From NCBI RefSeq assembly GCF_003751845.1, contig NZ_RJKQ01000004.1, positions 1-64,000 of the forward strand: a stretch of DNA of 64,000 bases. The letters run 5' to 3'. The stretch comes from Enterobacter sp. BIGb0383. Lineage in GTDB: Bacteria > Pseudomonadota > Gammaproteobacteria > Enterobacterales > Enterobacteriaceae. A program made the position numbers and the translations under genes. Shown piece after piece: positions 46,941 through 57,527 of this stretch. Positions within the stretch are counted from its first letter, which is position 1; every line of letters starts with the position of its first letter. The notes beneath the pieces were generated by a model. That model made no database searches and was not told the DNA's origin. It saw only the letters and a list, made by a program, of their open reading frames with translations.

Positions 46941-49148
46941 TTAGAAGTCGTAGCTCATTGATACTTTTAGGGTGCGAGGCTCGCCCTGGAACAGATAAAT
47001 GCCTGAGTCATCCACACCAGACCAGTAGTTTTCGTTGGTCACGTTACTAATGCCCATGCGCCAAACCATCTGATTTTTATCCTGGTTCAGCTGCATACGG
47101 TAGCGTACCCCCAGATCCAGGGTAGTGTAGTTATCCAGTTTCTTAGTGTTGGTCACGTTGGCATACTGAGAGCCGGTATGGTTAACACGTGCGGTAGCTG
47201 TCAGGCCTTCAACTGGCTTGATGTCGTACTCTGCGCCCAGGACGGCGGTAAAGCTCGGTACGCCGATGGCATCATTACCTTTATTTGCAGGATCCTCTGT
47301 TTTGGTCAGCTCAGCATCCACCCAGGTTACGCCGCCGTTCAGACGCAGGCCCAGAACTGGCTCACCAAACACATTCAGTTCAACGCCACGGTTACGCTGC
47401 TCTCCACCAAGGGAGAGATCCTTGAATACGTAAGGCTTTTGGATTTCGAAGACCGACATCGTGCCGCCCACGTTGCCAAAGTCGAGTTTCACGCCCATTT
47501 CATTCTGCTTAGAGTGGGCAATATTCATACGAGTACCATACTGCGGAAACCCGTTAATTTTACTGGGCTGTGGCTGCAGGGCTTCGGTATGGTTTGCGTA
47601 GAAGGAAACCTCTTCCCATGGCTTATAAACAACACCGTAGGCAGGCAACCAGCGATTTTTATTCTGAGAATCTCCATCTACCGGGAGCCCGAAATTGACG
47701 TCATAAGTACGTGCAACCACTTCCTGATAACGGGCACCGAGAGTAAATAGCAGGGTATCGTCGAGGACGCCGAGTGTATCGCTTAGCAGTACGCTTTTCG
47801 TACGGCTGCGTTCGGTGGTGAGCGGATCGCTAAAGCTTTTCCCACCAAAAGAGCCAAGCTTCGGCGGATCAATCTGCTGTGGGTTATAGAAATCCATCAG
47901 CGGTCGATCTTCTGTTTTTGTCATACCCCAGGCTTTTTTGATTCTTTTGGTCGTCGCAGCATAACCAATATTCACTTTGTGAGAGACAAAGCCCGTATCA
48001 AAGGCGCCACGAATGCCTCCCATAGTGCTGAACGTATCGATATAGTAGTTATTTATCATGCGGCTGACATTCACCGTGCCGGTGTTATTCAGCAGAGTCG
48101 GAGTAGAGTAATCCCCTACTTCATGCGCATGCTGGCCACCGAGTGCACCATATACCGTCCAGTCGCTGGTGATATCGTATTCAGCGCGTGTCATCCCGAA
48201 CTGATTTTCGATATCGCTAAAGTTCCATTTCTGATTGTAGTTCGTACTATTGCTGCCCGGCAGACGAGGTACCTCTGTCAGATTAGCATTGTCAATTTTG
48301 ACGCCCATATTAGAGCCGTGGAACGTTTTCTTCTGATAACCAAAGTCCAGGGAGCCGCGCAGGGCATCACCGCGGTAGTCCAGTCCCAGAGACGCCAGTG
48401 TGGTACGACGACGATCGTTCTCTATGCGGCCTTCACCTTCGCGATGGAGGAGGTTAACGCGGGCGCCAAACTGGTTGTTATCGCCGAAGCGACGGCCCGC
48501 ATCCAGGGAAGTACCAATCTGTGAGTCGGAGGTATAATCCATACCAACACGTGCCATCGGTGTATCTTCTGCGCGTTTCGGCTCAAGGTTAATTGTCCCG
48601 CCAACGGCGGTGCCCGCTGCACCGTTAAGAATCGCGTTGGCCCCTTTAAAGACTTCGACACGCTCCAGCATCTGAGTATCCAACACCTGACGCGGCACTA
48701 TGCCCGGCAGGCCGCCCATCAGCATATCGTCGCCATCCATTTTGAGGCCACGGATGCGGAAGGTTTCCGCCTGGTTACCATAGCCTTTTACGGACTGAAC
48801 CCCTGCGTCGTTAGCCACTACATCGGCAATAGTATGTGCCTGCTGATCCTCCACCAGCTTCGAGGTATAGCCGATGATATTAAAGGGCACATCCATCGCT
48901 TTCTGCTGGCCTAACATCCCCAGGCGACCGCCGTTAGCGATCTGCCCGTCAAGATAAGCTGGAACCAGCGTATCTCCTCCGGCTTTAAAATCGCTTGCGG
49001 CGCTTTCCTGTACCACAATGGTATCTTCCGCATTTTTTGCGGCTGAGGCGGTGTTGGTTGCGGAGTGGGCGTTACTCGCCAGCGCGCCAATTGCCAGCGC
49101 AAGCATCGTTTTGCGCAATGCCAGCTGCTTGTTTTTTGGGTTTTGCAT
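46941..49148 (-). CDS. TonB-dependent siderophore receptor, FcuA-like
   Basis: 735-residue outer-membrane receptor. Signal peptide to about residue 29 (NAHS|A). TonB box EDTIVV (~41-46). Plug domain ~60-200 (FRIRGLKMDGDDML, LERVEVFKGANAILNG, GGTINLEPKRA), then a 22-strand barrel ending in Phe (VSMSYDF). The plug and DDSGIYLFQGEPRT C-terminus resemble the FcuA/hydroxamate siderophore receptor group, but the ligand cannot be assigned from sequence. Divergent from the FhuA-type gene, sharing a Fur-box-bearing intergenic region. Confidence 0.88.
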   Translation of the reverse strand: MQNPKNKQLALRKTMLALAIGALASNAHSATNTASAAKNAEDTIVVQESAASDFKAGGDTLVPAYLDGQIANGGRLGMLGQQKAMDVPFNIIGYTSKLVEDQQAHTIADVVANDAGVQSVKGYGNQAETFRIRGLKMDGDDMLMGGLPGIVPRQVLDTQMLERVEVFKGANAILNGAAGTAVGGTINLEPKRAEDTPMARVGMDYTSDSQIGTSLDAGRRFGDNNQFGARVNLLHREGEGRIENDRRRTTLASLGLDYRGDALRGSLDFGYQKKTFHGSNMGVKIDNANLTEVPRLPGSNSTNYNQKWNFSDIENQFGMTRAEYDITSDWTVYGALGGQHAHEVGDYSTPTLLNNTGTVNVSRMINNYYIDTFSTMGGIRGAFDTGFVSHKVNIGYAATTKRIKKAWGMTKTEDRPLMDFYNPQQIDPPKLGSFGGKSFSDPLTTERSRTKSVLLSDTLGVLDDTLLFTLGARYQEVVARTYDVNFGLPVDGDSQNKNRWLPAYGVVYKPWEEVSFYANHTEALQPQPSKINGFPQYGTRMNIAHSKQNEMGVKLDFGNVGGTMSVFEIQKPYVFKDLSLGGEQRNRGVELNVFGEPVLGLRLNGGVTWVDAELTKTEDPANKGNDAIGVPSFTAVLGAEYDIKPVEGLTATARVNHTGSQYANVTNTKKLDNYTTLDLGVRYRMQLNQDKNQMVWRMGISNVTNENYWSGVDDSGIYLFQGEPRTLKVSMSYDF

Positions 49149-49280
49149 GATTTTCTCTGATAAATTTAAATTAACAATGCAGAGTTGTTATTAATAATTA
49201 GTAAATTCAAATGGTTAACCATACAATTCCCTTTGTTTTTTATTCCACTCTGCATTCGGCCCCGACATTTAAGCGCAAAC

Positions 49281-49299
49281 GATAATCTCACTCAATATC
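49281..49299. promoter_or_regulatory. Fur-box-like site between the two receptors
   Basis: On the minus strand it reads GATATTGAGTGAGATTATC, 13 of 19 matches to the Fur consensus with a perfect right end (ATTATC). Centrally placed between the divergent receptors (gap 49149-49445), so it could serve both. Confidence 0.5.
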
Positions 49300-49395
49300 A
49301 TTTACATACAAATTGCCATTACCTGAGGGGACTGGCTCGCCAGGCACATAAGAATTTCTTTATAATATTTATTACAAATAGTGTAATTTTTACGC

Positions 49396-49414
49396 GATAA
49401 TAACTCTCATTCGC
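49396..49414 (+). promoter_or_regulatory. Fur-box-like site before the FhuA-type gene
   Basis: GATAATAACTCTCATTCGC, with the GATAAT left arm and C-ATT core of the Fur consensus, 32 bases before the ATG. Confidence 0.6.
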
Positions 49415-49445
49415 TTCTTTATGCTTGTCTTAAGGGTTTAAAAGC

Positions 49446-51659
49446 ATGTTTAATCATTCACTGAAACAATCAGGTTTTTCAGTAAGTAAGCTGGCAGTGT
49501 TCATTGCTGGCGCAACGGGTTGTTTCTCTGTTCAGGCTGCCGTTACCGGCGCATCTCCTGAAGACACCATCACCGTGACCTCTTCCGCGTCATCTCCGGA
49601 AGAGAGCGCGTGGGGGCCTGCGCCGACGATTGCCGCTAAGCGTTCTGCAACCGCCACCAAAACCGATACGCCCGTTGAGAAAACCCCACAGTCCGTTTCC
49701 ATCGTGACGCGGCAGGAAATGGAAATACACCAGCCGAAATCGGTGAAAGAAGCCCTGGGATATACTCCTGGCGTGTCAGTCAGTAGCCGTGGCGCGTCAA
49801 GCACCTATGACTTTGTTATTATCAGGGGCTTTACTTCTGTCGGCCTGAGTCAGAACAATTATCTTGATGGGTTAAAATTACAGGGTAATTTCTATAATGA
49901 TGCGGTAATCGATCCCTACATGCTGGAGCGCGTTGAATTAATGCGCGGCCCAACCTCCGTGCTTTATGGAAAGAGCAACCCCGGCGGTATCATTTCAATG
50001 GTGAGTAAGCGTCCCGGCACCGAGCCATTGAAGGAAGTTCAGTTCAAGATGGGAACGGATAATCTGTTCCAGACCGGTTTTGATTTCGCTGACTCCTTTG
50101 ACGAGAATAATGAGTTCTCCTGGCGTTTGACGGGTGTCGCACGTTCGAACAGTGAACAGCAAGATAAGCAACATAATCAACAGCGATACGCGATAGCGCC
50201 GACTTTCTCATGGCGCCCGGATGATAAGACCAACTTTACCTTCCTTTCATATTTCCAGAATGAACCGGAAACAGGTTATTACGGCTGGCTGCCTAAAGAG
50301 GGCACTGTACAACCGTTACCTGACGGTTCACGCCTCCCGACAAGCTTTAATGAAGGGGCCAAAAATAATACCTATTCCCGCAACCAGAAGATGGTTGGGT
50401 ACAGTTTTGAACACGGCTTTAACGATACGTTTACCGTTCGTCAGAACCTGCGCTTCAGTGAAATGAAGACCGCTCAGAAAAGTGCTTACGGTACGGGGAT
50501 CTGTACGGTTGCCGACTGTCCGACGGTACCGGCAGCAGATGTCGGGCATTATCTGAAGCGCGGCACGATCGTGGATAACGAGCGTCTGCAAAACTTCAGC
50601 GTTGATACCCAGCTTCAAAGTAAATTTGCTACCGGTGATGTGGATCATACGTTGCTGGCAGGTGTCGACTACATGCGTATGCGTAATGACATCAATGCGA
50701 CTTTCGGCTCAGCTACTCCTATAGATCTCTACAATCCGGTTAATGAAGACTTTGATTTTGGCGATGCCGCACCTTATCAATTGAATGAAAGTAAGCAGAC
50801 CGGGCTCTACCTTCAGGATCAGGCCCAGTGGGATAAGTGGTATTTAACCTTAGGCGGACGCTACGACTGGTCACAACAGGCAACCACGGTACGTGGTGAC
50901 GGCGGCGGTTATGTCGAACGTAACGATAAGAAATTCACCTGGCGCGGTGGGGTTAACTATCTGTTCGATAATGGTATTACGCCTTACTTCAGCTATAGCC
51001 AGTCCTTCGAACCAAGCGCCTTCGATTTATGGAGCACGCCTCGTCAGTCTTATGCCCCATCAAAAGGAGAGCAATACGAGGCTGGCGTTAAATATGTACC
51101 AAAAGATCGTCCAGTTGTTCTGACGGCGGCGGTTTATGAGCTGACCAAAACGAATAATCTTACCGCCGATCCGTCAAATCCCCTGGGACAGGTTCCTGCG
51201 GGTGAGATCAGGGTGCGTGGTATTGAGCTGGAGGCAAAAGCGGCAGTCAATGCCAATATTAACCTGACCGCTTCTTATACCTATACCGATGCTGAATACA
51301 CCAAAGACACCAACCTGAAAGGAAACCGACCGGAGCAGGTACCTGAAAACATGGCATCGCTCTGGGGTGATTACACCTTTAATGAGGGCCTGCTCTCTGG
51401 TCTGACATTAGGTACGGGTGGGCGTTACGTGGGGTCAACCTATGGTTCGCCGGACAACAGCTTCAAAGTTGGAAGTGCCACGGTGATGGATGCCGTCGTT
51501 AAATATGATTTAGCGCGATTCTCTCTGCCGGGTTCCAGCATTGCCGTCAACGTAAACAACCTGCTCGATCGTGACTACGTGGCCAGCTGCTTCCAGACGT
51601 ATGGTTGCTTCTGGGGAGCGGAACGTCAGGTCGTTGCAACAGCGACATTCCGTTTCTGA
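49446..51659 (+). CDS. Second-locus FhuA-type ferrichrome receptor
   Basis: 737-residue TonB-dependent outer-membrane receptor that aligns with E. coli FhuA over its whole length. Signal peptide to ~residue 31, TonB box EDTITVT, plug segment KSVKEALGYTPGVSVSSRG, barrel motif FLSYFQNEPETGYYGWLPKE, and C-terminal Phe. It keeps both extracellular disulphide pairs: Cys353/Cys358 in gating loop 4 (six residues shorter than in E. coli) and CFQTYGC near the C-terminus. Loop 5 is also shorter. The usual fhuA lies with fhuCDB elsewhere in enterobacteria, so this is an orphan paralogue. Ferrichrome-type transport is inferred. Confidence 0.9.
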   Translation: MFNHSLKQSGFSVSKLAVFIAGATGCFSVQAAVTGASPEDTITVTSSASSPEESAWGPAPTIAAKRSATATKTDTPVEKTPQSVSIVTRQEMEIHQPKSVKEALGYTPGVSVSSRGASSTYDFVIIRGFTSVGLSQNNYLDGLKLQGNFYNDAVIDPYMLERVELMRGPTSVLYGKSNPGGIISMVSKRPGTEPLKEVQFKMGTDNLFQTGFDFADSFDENNEFSWRLTGVARSNSEQQDKQHNQQRYAIAPTFSWRPDDKTNFTFLSYFQNEPETGYYGWLPKEGTVQPLPDGSRLPTSFNEGAKNNTYSRNQKMVGYSFEHGFNDTFTVRQNLRFSEMKTAQKSAYGTGICTVADCPTVPAADVGHYLKRGTIVDNERLQNFSVDTQLQSKFATGDVDHTLLAGVDYMRMRNDINATFGSATPIDLYNPVNEDFDFGDAAPYQLNESKQTGLYLQDQAQWDKWYLTLGGRYDWSQQATTVRGDGGGYVERNDKKFTWRGGVNYLFDNGITPYFSYSQSFEPSAFDLWSTPRQSYAPSKGEQYEAGVKYVPKDRPVVLTAAVYELTKTNNLTADPSNPLGQVPAGEIRVRGIELEAKAAVNANINLTASYTYTDAEYTKDTNLKGNRPEQVPENMASLWGDYTFNEGLLSGLTLGTGGRYVGSTYGSPDNSFKVGSATVMDAVVKYDLARFSLPGSSIAVNVNNLLDRDYVASCFQTYGCFWGAERQVVATATFRF

Positions 51660-51668
51660 TAATCGCTT

Positions 51669-51699
51669 AAAAAGCTCTCCCGCATTGCGGGAGAGCTTT
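51669..51699. terminator. Terminator between the FhuA-type gene and mnmE
   Basis: AAAGCTCTCCCGC pairs with GCGGGAGAGCTTT (13 bases), loop ATT. Between convergent stops, probably bidirectional. Confidence 0.85.
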
Positions 51700-51705
51700 C
51701 CTGCC

Positions 51706-53070
51706 TTACTTCCCGATACAAAAACTCGAGAAAATCCGTCCCAGCAGATCGTCTGAGGTAAACTCGCCGGTGATCTCGCTTAACGCCTGCTGTGCCAGAC
51801 GCAGCTCTTCCGCCAGTAGTTCGCCGGCCCATGCGCCCAGCAGCTGTGCTTTGCCCTGTTGCAGATGCTCTGCGGCCGTTTCCAGCGCCTGCAGATGGCG
51901 ACGACGGGCGAGGAAGCCACCTTCCATACGGGTATCAAAGCCCATACTCTGCTTAAGATGGTTGCGCAGCGCGTCCACGCCGTCGGTGGTGCGTGCGGAG
52001 AGGCGAACCAGTGAGTGACCATTCATCTCGCTGAGACCCAGCGTCTCGCCGGTGATATCCGCTTTGTTACGCACCACGGTAATCGGCAGTTTGGCCGGTA
52101 GACGGGCGACAAAGTCGGGCCAGATGCTGGCCGGATCGACGGCGTCGGTGGTGGTGCCGTCAACCATAAACAGGACGCGGTCGGCCTGCTCAATCTCCTG
52201 CCAGGCACGCTCGATCCCGATACGTTCAACTTCATCGCTGGCGTCGCGCAGCCCGGCGGTATCGATAATATGCAGCGGCATACCGTCGATATGGATATGC
52301 TCGCGCAGCACGTCGCGGGTAGTCCCGGCAATATCGGTCACAATAGCCGCTTCACGGCCCGCCAGGGCGTTCAGCAGGCTGGATTTACCGGCGTTAGGAC
52401 GTCCGGCAATCACCACCTTCATCCCTTCACGCAGCAGGCTGCCCTGGCGCGCTTCGGCCCGGACGGCGTCGAGATCGCCGATCGTCGTATTCAGCAGGGC
52501 TTCGATTTTGCCATCGGAGAGGAAATCGATCTCTTCATCCGGGAAATCGATGGCCGCTTCAACGTAGATACGCAGGTGAGTAAGTGCTTCCACCAGATGA
52601 TTAACGCGGGCAGAGAATGCGCCCTGGAGCGAGTTCAGCGCCGAGCGTGCGGCCTGCTCTGAACTGGCGTCAATCAGGTCGGCGATCGCTTCCGCCTGGG
52701 CCAGGTCCAGCTTATCGTTCAGAAACGCCCGCTCGGAGAACTCGCCGGGACGGGCGATACGCACGCCGGGCAGGGTAAGAATACGTTTTAACAGCAGGTC
52801 GAGGATTACCGGACCGCCGTGGCCCTGCAGCTCCAGCACGTCTTCGCCGGTAAAGGAGTTCGGGCCCGGGAACCAGAGCGCAATCCCCTGATCCAGCGCC
52901 GAGCCGTCCGTATCGTTAAACGGCAGGTAATCGGCGTAGCGCGGCTTTGGCAGCTTGCCCAGTACCGCCTGAGCGACGTCGCGTGCGCCGAGGCCGGAGA
53001 TACGCAGAATGCCGACGCCACCGCGTCCCGGTGGGGTGGCCTGGGCGACGATAGTGTCGTTATGGCTCAT
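51706..53070 (-). CDS. mnmE: tRNA modification GTPase MnmE (TrmE)
   Basis: 454 residues. The N-terminal tetrahydrofolate-binding domain (~1-118) is followed by a helical domain with an inserted Ras-like G domain: G1 [12 protein letters not shown] (~223), G2/G3 GTTRDVLRE and DTAGLRD, G4 NKAD. C-terminal Cys-x-Gly-Lys (CIGK) is complete. Acts with MnmG to modify wobble uridine of tRNAs. In E. coli tnaCAB lies beyond it; here the receptor genes do. Confidence 0.98.
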   Translation of the reverse strand: MSHNDTIVAQATPPGRGGVGILRISGLGARDVAQAVLGKLPKPRYADYLPFNDTDGSALDQGIALWFPGPNSFTGEDVLELQGHGGPVILDLLLKRILTLPGVRIARPGEFSERAFLNDKLDLAQAEAIADLIDASSEQAARSALNSLQGAFSARVNHLVEALTHLRIYVEAAIDFPDEEIDFLSDGKIEALLNTTIGDLDAVRAEARQGSLLREGMKVVIAGRPNAGKSSLLNALAGREAAIVTDIAGTTRDVLREHIHIDGMPLHIIDTAGLRDASDEVERIGIERAWQEIEQADRVLFMVDGTTTDAVDPASIWPDFVARLPAKLPITVVRNKADITGETLGLSEMNGHSLVRLSARTTDGVDALRNHLKQSMGFDTRMEGGFLARRRHLQALETAAEHLQQGKAQLLGAWAGELLAEELRLAQQALSEITGEFTSDDLLGRIFSSFCIGK

Positions 53071-53093
53071 GGTTTTTCTCGTTTAATACCAAT

Positions 53094-53123
53094 AAAAAAA
53101 GGCGGTCATCTGACCGCCTTTAT
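53094..53123 (-). terminator. yidC terminator
   Basis: On the minus strand AAAGGCGGTCA pairs with TGACCGCCTTT and is followed by a T run; it lies between the yidC stop and the mnmE start. Confidence 0.85.
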
Positions 53124-53144
53124 TCTAGCTACTGCTTAACGTAA

Positions 53145-54788
53145 TCAGGAGCTTTTCTTTTCGCGGCTATGCAGGCCACGTTTCTCCAGACCACGATAAA
53201 TCAGCTGCTGCTGAAGGATCGTCACCAGGTTGCTGACGATATAGTACAGCACCAGGCCTGACGGGAACCACAGGAAGAAGACGGTGAAGATGACCGGCAT
53301 AAAGGTCATGATCTTCTGCTGCATCGGGTCGGTCACGGTGGTCGGCGACATCTTCTGAATGAAGAACATCGTTACGCCCATCAGGATCGGCAGGATGTAG
53401 TACGGGTCCTGTGCGGACAGGTCATGGATCCACAGTGCGAACGGCGCATGACGCAGTTCAACGGAGCCCATCAGCATGTAGTACAGCGCAAGGAAGATTG
53501 GCATCTGGATCAGCAGCGGGAAGCAGCCGCCCAGTGGGTTCACTTTCTCAGCTTTGTACAGCGCCATCATCTCCTGGCTCTGACGCTGTTTGTCATCGCC
53601 CAGACGCTCACGCATAGCCTGAATCTTCGGCTGCAGCATGCGCATCTTCGCCATCGAGGTGTACTGCGCCTTGGTCAGCGGGTACATGATACCGCGCACG
53701 ATAAAGGTGATCACGATGATGGAGAAGCCCCAGTTGCCCAGGAAGCTGTGGATGAACTTCAGCAGTTTGAACAGCGGCTGAGAGATAAACCACAGCCAGC
53801 CGTAGTCAACGGTCAGATCCAGGTGCGGCGCAACGGCGGCCATCTTGTCCTGAATTTCCGGCCCGACCCACAGCGTGCTGTTCAGCGCGGTAGTCTGGCC
53901 CGGCTGTACCACAACCGGCTGCGATTTGTAGCCGATGGCTGCAATGTCGTTGCCAATTTTAGTGGTGAAGAAGTTATTGCTGCCGTCGTTGTTCGGAACC
54001 CATGCGGTGGCGAAGTACTGCTGCAGCATCGCTACCCAGCCGCCGTTAGAATTCACGTTCAGCTGTTCGTTTTCGGCGATGGTGTCGAATTTGTACTTCT
54101 CGTACTTCGTATCCGCCGTCGAGAACGCCGCACCGCGGAAGGTATGCAGCGCAAAGTTGCTGCTACCGGTATCGAGGTGGGCTGGCAGTTTGATGGATTG
54201 CTTCAGCTGACCAAAGGTGGAGATCTCCAGCGGTTTTTCACCGGCGTTCTGCACGTTATAGCCCACGTTCACCGCATATTCACCGCGTTTCAGGGTGAAG
54301 GTTTTGGTGAAGGTGTTGCCTTTTTCGTCAGTCCAGGTCATCGGGATCGCCAGCTCTTTCTGACCATCGGCCAGTACGAACGTGTCGCTATCGACGTTGT
54401 ACAGCGGACGCTCACCGTTAGCCGGGTTATCCGGACCGTCGCGACCGGTCAGACCGCTCTGCGCCTGGTAGATAAACTGCGATGAGGTTTCCAGTAACTG
54501 GAACGGCTCGTTTGAACCGAGCTCTTTCGGGTAGCCCAACAGGCGAGCCTGCTCAACATCACCGCCACGGGTGTTGATGGTCAGTTCGAGCACGTCGGTT
54601 TTAACCGTAATCAGTTTCCCCTGGCCACTGGCCGGCACGCCCTGGTCTGCGGCGCTACCCGCTGCGGTGGTCGTAGTCTGCGTGGTCTGCTGCTGAGGCT
54701 GAGGATTTTTATCCTGCTCCCAGGCTTGCCAGATCATGAAAGACACGAACAACAAAGCGATGATAAGAAGATTGCGTTGCGAATCCAT
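53145..54788 (-). CDS. yidC: Membrane protein insertase YidC
   Basis: 547 residues. N-terminal signal-anchor helix (~5-22), Gln/Thr-rich linker, large periplasmic beta-sandwich domain (~57-345), then five conserved membrane helices. The essential hydrophilic-groove Arg lies in [15 protein letters not shown] (~365). Positively charged tail ending EKKSS. Inserts proteins alone or with SecYEG. Start two bases after the yidD stop. Confidence 0.98.
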   Translation of the reverse strand: MDSQRNLLIIALLFVSFMIWQAWEQDKNPQPQQQTTQTTTTAAGSAADQGVPASGQGKLITVKTDVLELTINTRGGDVEQARLLGYPKELGSNEPFQLLETSSQFIYQAQSGLTGRDGPDNPANGERPLYNVDSDTFVLADGQKELAIPMTWTDEKGNTFTKTFTLKRGEYAVNVGYNVQNAGEKPLEISTFGQLKQSIKLPAHLDTGSSNFALHTFRGAAFSTADTKYEKYKFDTIAENEQLNVNSNGGWVAMLQQYFATAWVPNNDGSNNFFTTKIGNDIAAIGYKSQPVVVQPGQTTALNSTLWVGPEIQDKMAAVAPHLDLTVDYGWLWFISQPLFKLLKFIHSFLGNWGFSIIVITFIVRGIMYPLTKAQYTSMAKMRMLQPKIQAMRERLGDDKQRQSQEMMALYKAEKVNPLGGCFPLLIQMPIFLALYYMLMGSVELRHAPFALWIHDLSAQDPYYILPILMGVTMFFIQKMSPTTVTDPMQQKIMTFMPVIFTVFFLWFPSGLVLYYIVSNLVTILQQQLIYRGLEKRGLHSREKKSS

Positions 54789-54790
54789 CG

Positions 54791-55048
54791 TTAGTGTTCT
54801 CTGGTTTTAGAAGGTCCTGGCGGGACGGGGTCGTCTCCACCCGGGTGTAAAGGGTGGCATTTTAATACGCGTTTCACCGTCAACCAACTGCCTTTTATCA
54901 TTCCGAACCTGCGCAATGCCTCAATTCCATAGCTTGAACAGGTCGGCGTGAAACGACAGTGTGGCCCGAGCAGCGGACTGATCAGGCGTTGATAGACCCT
55001 GATAAGGGCTATCAGGACCCGCGAGCCTGGCGACAGTGGCGGCGCCAT
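54791..55048 (-). CDS. yidD: Membrane protein insertion factor YidD
   Basis: 85 residues with the family core [18 protein letters not shown] (Cys residues conserved) and HPGGDDPVP. An amphipathic N-terminal helix attaches it to the inner membrane, where it assists YidC-dependent insertion. Starts 37 bases inside rnpA, the usual overlap. Confidence 0.95.
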   Translation of the reverse strand: MAPPLSPGSRVLIALIRVYQRLISPLLGPHCRFTPTCSSYGIEALRRFGMIKGSWLTVKRVLKCHPLHPGGDDPVPPGPSKTREH

Positions 55049-55371
55049 AATTTTTCCAACGTTTCCGTAAGAGCACGGTTATCGAGGTCAGCAACCCCCT
55101 TCTTCGCCACCACCACGAAATCCATTGACGGCAGTTCGTGTTGACGCAAGCGGAAGCTTTCGCGCGTCAGGCGTTTAATCCTGTTGCGTTCATGCGCACG
55201 TTTGACGTTTTTCTTGGCGACGGTAAGACCGATGCGGGGATGCCCCAGCGAATTCTGGCGGCCGAGGATGGTGATTTGCGGCGTGCCAGCACGTTGTGGC
55301 TGCTGGAAGACGAATGTGAAATGACTGGGAGTTAACAAACGTAACTCCCTGGGAAATGCTAGCTTAACCAC
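55012..55371 (-). CDS. rnpA: Ribonuclease P protein component
   Basis: 119 residues, GTG start as in E. coli. Basic RNA-binding protein with the RNR motif ([15 protein letters not shown]) and central cleft for pre-tRNA leaders. Partners the M1 RNA for tRNA 5' maturation. Confidence 0.97.
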   Translation of the reverse strand: MVKLAFPRELRLLTPSHFTFVFQQPQRAGTPQITILGRQNSLGHPRIGLTVAKKNVKRAHERNRIKRLTRESFRLRQHELPSMDFVVVAKKGVADLDNRALTETLEKLWRRHCRQARGS

Positions 55372-55386
55372 CGAGGGTTAGCTTTC

Positions 55387-55539
<153 letters not shown>

Positions 55540-55629
55540 CTAAACTTGAATAAATTCACTGACTTTTGCGTATGTCCGATCGCCGAACGACCAGCTAACG
55601 CCGAAGTAATGGGTAATTAAAGAGGCCGG

Positions 55630-55658
55630 ATTGTAATAATTGTACACTCCAGAGTCAA
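55630..55658 (-). promoter_or_regulatory. rpmH promoter
   Basis: Minus-strand -35 TTGACT (55658-55653), 17-base spacer, -10 TACAAT (55635-55630). Near consensus, as expected for a ribosomal-protein operon. Confidence 0.88.
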
Positions 55659-55915
55659 TTCTCTTTACCGCATTGCGCATACTTTTCCACGCATCTTTGC
55701 GCAAAAAATCTGCGTTTTCGACGCCCGGAATCGAGCATTACGCACCGGGTGGAGAATTATACGGCCTCATCAGTAAAGCGCAAGGATCGTTCGGGATCTT
55801 CCTGAGATCGTTTAAGCATGATTTTGTCCCTGCTCATTAAATTTTCAATATGTGTTCTGAATCGTGCCGCGCCCTCGCCAGGATCGATTACACTTAGCCG
55901 GTTGCGATCCTTGCC

Positions 55916-55978
55916 TGTGGATAACCAGGCAAGAAACTGTGAGAAACAGAAGATCTCTGCCTCACTTTAGGCTATGAT
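55916..55978 (+). promoter_or_regulatory. dnaA promoter region with DnaA box
   Basis: DnaA box TGTGGATAA at 55916-55924 and a -10 TATGAT at 55973-55978, with several GATC sites between 55870 and 56000. Fits DnaA autoregulation and Dam/SeqA timing of dnaA transcription. The rest of the rpmH-dnaA gap (55659-55915) shows no gene. Confidence 0.78.
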
Positions 55979-56131
55979 CCGCGGTCCCGATCGCGATCCG
56001 TGGTTAACGATCGGACAAAAACCGCAGATAGCGGTTCGCGCATCGCCCTTTTGGGTCTTGTCGGTGTGCGTCAAAAATCATTAATGTTTCCGCCTTACCT
56101 TTTATCGACTTTTGTTCGAGTGGAGTCCGCC

Positions 56132-57523
56132 GTGTCACTTTCGCTTTGGCAGCAGTGTCTTGCCCGATTGCAGGATGAGTTACCAGCCACAGAATTCAGT
56201 ATGTGGATACGCCCTTTGCAGGCGGAACTGAGCGATAGCACGCTGGCTCTGTATGCGCCAAACCGCTTTGTCCTCGACTGGGTAAGAGATAAGTATTTAA
56301 ATAATATCAATGGACTGCTGAATGAGTTCTGCGGTGCAGATGCCCCACAGCTGCGTTTTGAGGTGGGGACTAAGCCAGCGGTACAGACCCTGAGAGAACC
56401 TGCAAGCGTTGCGGCGCAGGCGGCTCAGGCCCAGGTTGCTCGTGTGGCCCAGCCAGCGCGTTCGAGCTGGGACAACGTCCCGGCTGCGGCGGAACCGGTC
56501 TACCGTCCTAACGTTAACTTCAAGAATTCGTTCGATAACTTCGTTGAAGGTAAATCCAACCAGCTGGCCCGTGCGGCGGCACGCCAGGTGGCGGATAACC
56601 CCGGCGGCGCCTATAACCCACTCTTCCTTTATGGTGGTACGGGTCTGGGTAAAACCCACCTGCTGCATGCGGTGGGCAACGGCATTATTGCGCGCAAGCC
56701 CAATGCTAAAGTGGTGTATATGCACTCCGAGCGCTTTGTTCAGGATATGGTCAAAGCCCTGCAAAACAACGCGATCGAAGAGTTTAAACGCTACTACCGT
56801 TCCGTTGACGCGCTGCTGATCGATGACATTCAGTTCTTTGCTAATAAAGAGCGTTCTCAGGAAGAGTTCTTCCACACCTTCAACGCCCTTCTTGAAGGCA
56901 ATCAGCAGATCATTTTGACCTCGGATCGTTACCCGAAAGAGATCAACGGGGTTGAGGATCGTCTGAAATCCCGCTTTGGCTGGGGCCTGACGGTGGCGAT
57001 CGAGCCGCCTGAACTGGAAACCCGCGTGGCGATCCTGATGAAAAAGGCCGACGAAAACGACATTCGTCTGCCGGGCGAAGTGGCGTTCTTTATTGCCAAG
57101 CGTCTGCGGTCTAACGTTCGTGAGCTGGAAGGCGCGCTGAACCGCGTTATCGCCAACGCCAACTTTACCGGCCGCGCTATCACCATCGACTTTGTGCGTG
57201 AAGCCCTGCGCGATCTGCTGGCGCTGCAGGAAAAACTGGTCACCATCGACAATATTCAGAAGACGGTGGCGGAGTACTATAAAATTAAGGTGGCGGATCT
57301 GCTCTCCAAACGGCGTTCCCGTTCGGTTGCGCGTCCGCGCCAGATGGCCATGGCACTGGCCAAGGAACTGACCAACCATAGCCTGCCGGAAATCGGCGAT
57401 GCGTTTGGTGGCCGCGACCATACAACCGTGCTGCACGCCTGCCGTAAGATTGAGCAGTTGCGTGAAGAAAGCCACGATATTAAAGAAGATTTCTCTAACT
57501 TAATCAGAACATTATCCTCGTGA
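56132..57523 (+). CDS. dnaA: Chromosomal replication initiator DnaA
   Basis: 463 residues from the GTG at 56132 ([17 protein letters not shown]), preceded by GGAG and matching the E. coli start; the ORF open to 56000 is not coding upstream. Domain I (1-~90) binds DnaB and DiaA. Domain II is a variable linker, four residues shorter overall than in E. coli. AAA+ domain III has Walker A GGTGLGKT (~168-175) and Walker B LLIDDIQF. Domain IV has the box-recognition signature [15 protein letters not shown]. Acts on oriC at 15740-15985, about 40 kb away. Confidence 0.98.
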   Translation: MSLSLWQQCLARLQDELPATEFSMWIRPLQAELSDSTLALYAPNRFVLDWVRDKYLNNINGLLNEFCGADAPQLRFEVGTKPAVQTLREPASVAAQAAQAQVARVAQPARSSWDNVPAAAEPVYRPNVNFKNSFDNFVEGKSNQLARAAARQVADNPGGAYNPLFLYGGTGLGKTHLLHAVGNGIIARKPNAKVVYMHSERFVQDMVKALQNNAIEEFKRYYRSVDALLIDDIQFFANKERSQEEFFHTFNALLEGNQQIILTSDRYPKEINGVEDRLKSRFGWGLTVAIEPPELETRVAILMKKADENDIRLPGEVAFFIAKRLRSNVRELEGALNRVIANANFTGRAITIDFVREALRDLLALQEKLVTIDNIQKTVAEYYKIKVADLLSKRRSRSVARPRQMAMALAKELTNHSLPEIGDAFGGRDHTTVLHACRKIEQLREESHDIKEDFSNLIRTLSS

Positions 57524-57527
57524 CGCT

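Noticed and set aside
53424-54485. Long plus-strand ORF (353 codons) antisense to yidC
   Set aside because: Shadow of the GC-skewed codon pattern of yidC; composition (His/Arg/Gln-rich) is typical of antisense frames.
56000-56131. Upstream extension of dnaA
   Set aside because: It would be translated from the leader of the dnaA transcript; the GTG at 56132 has a ribosome binding site and matches known DnaA.
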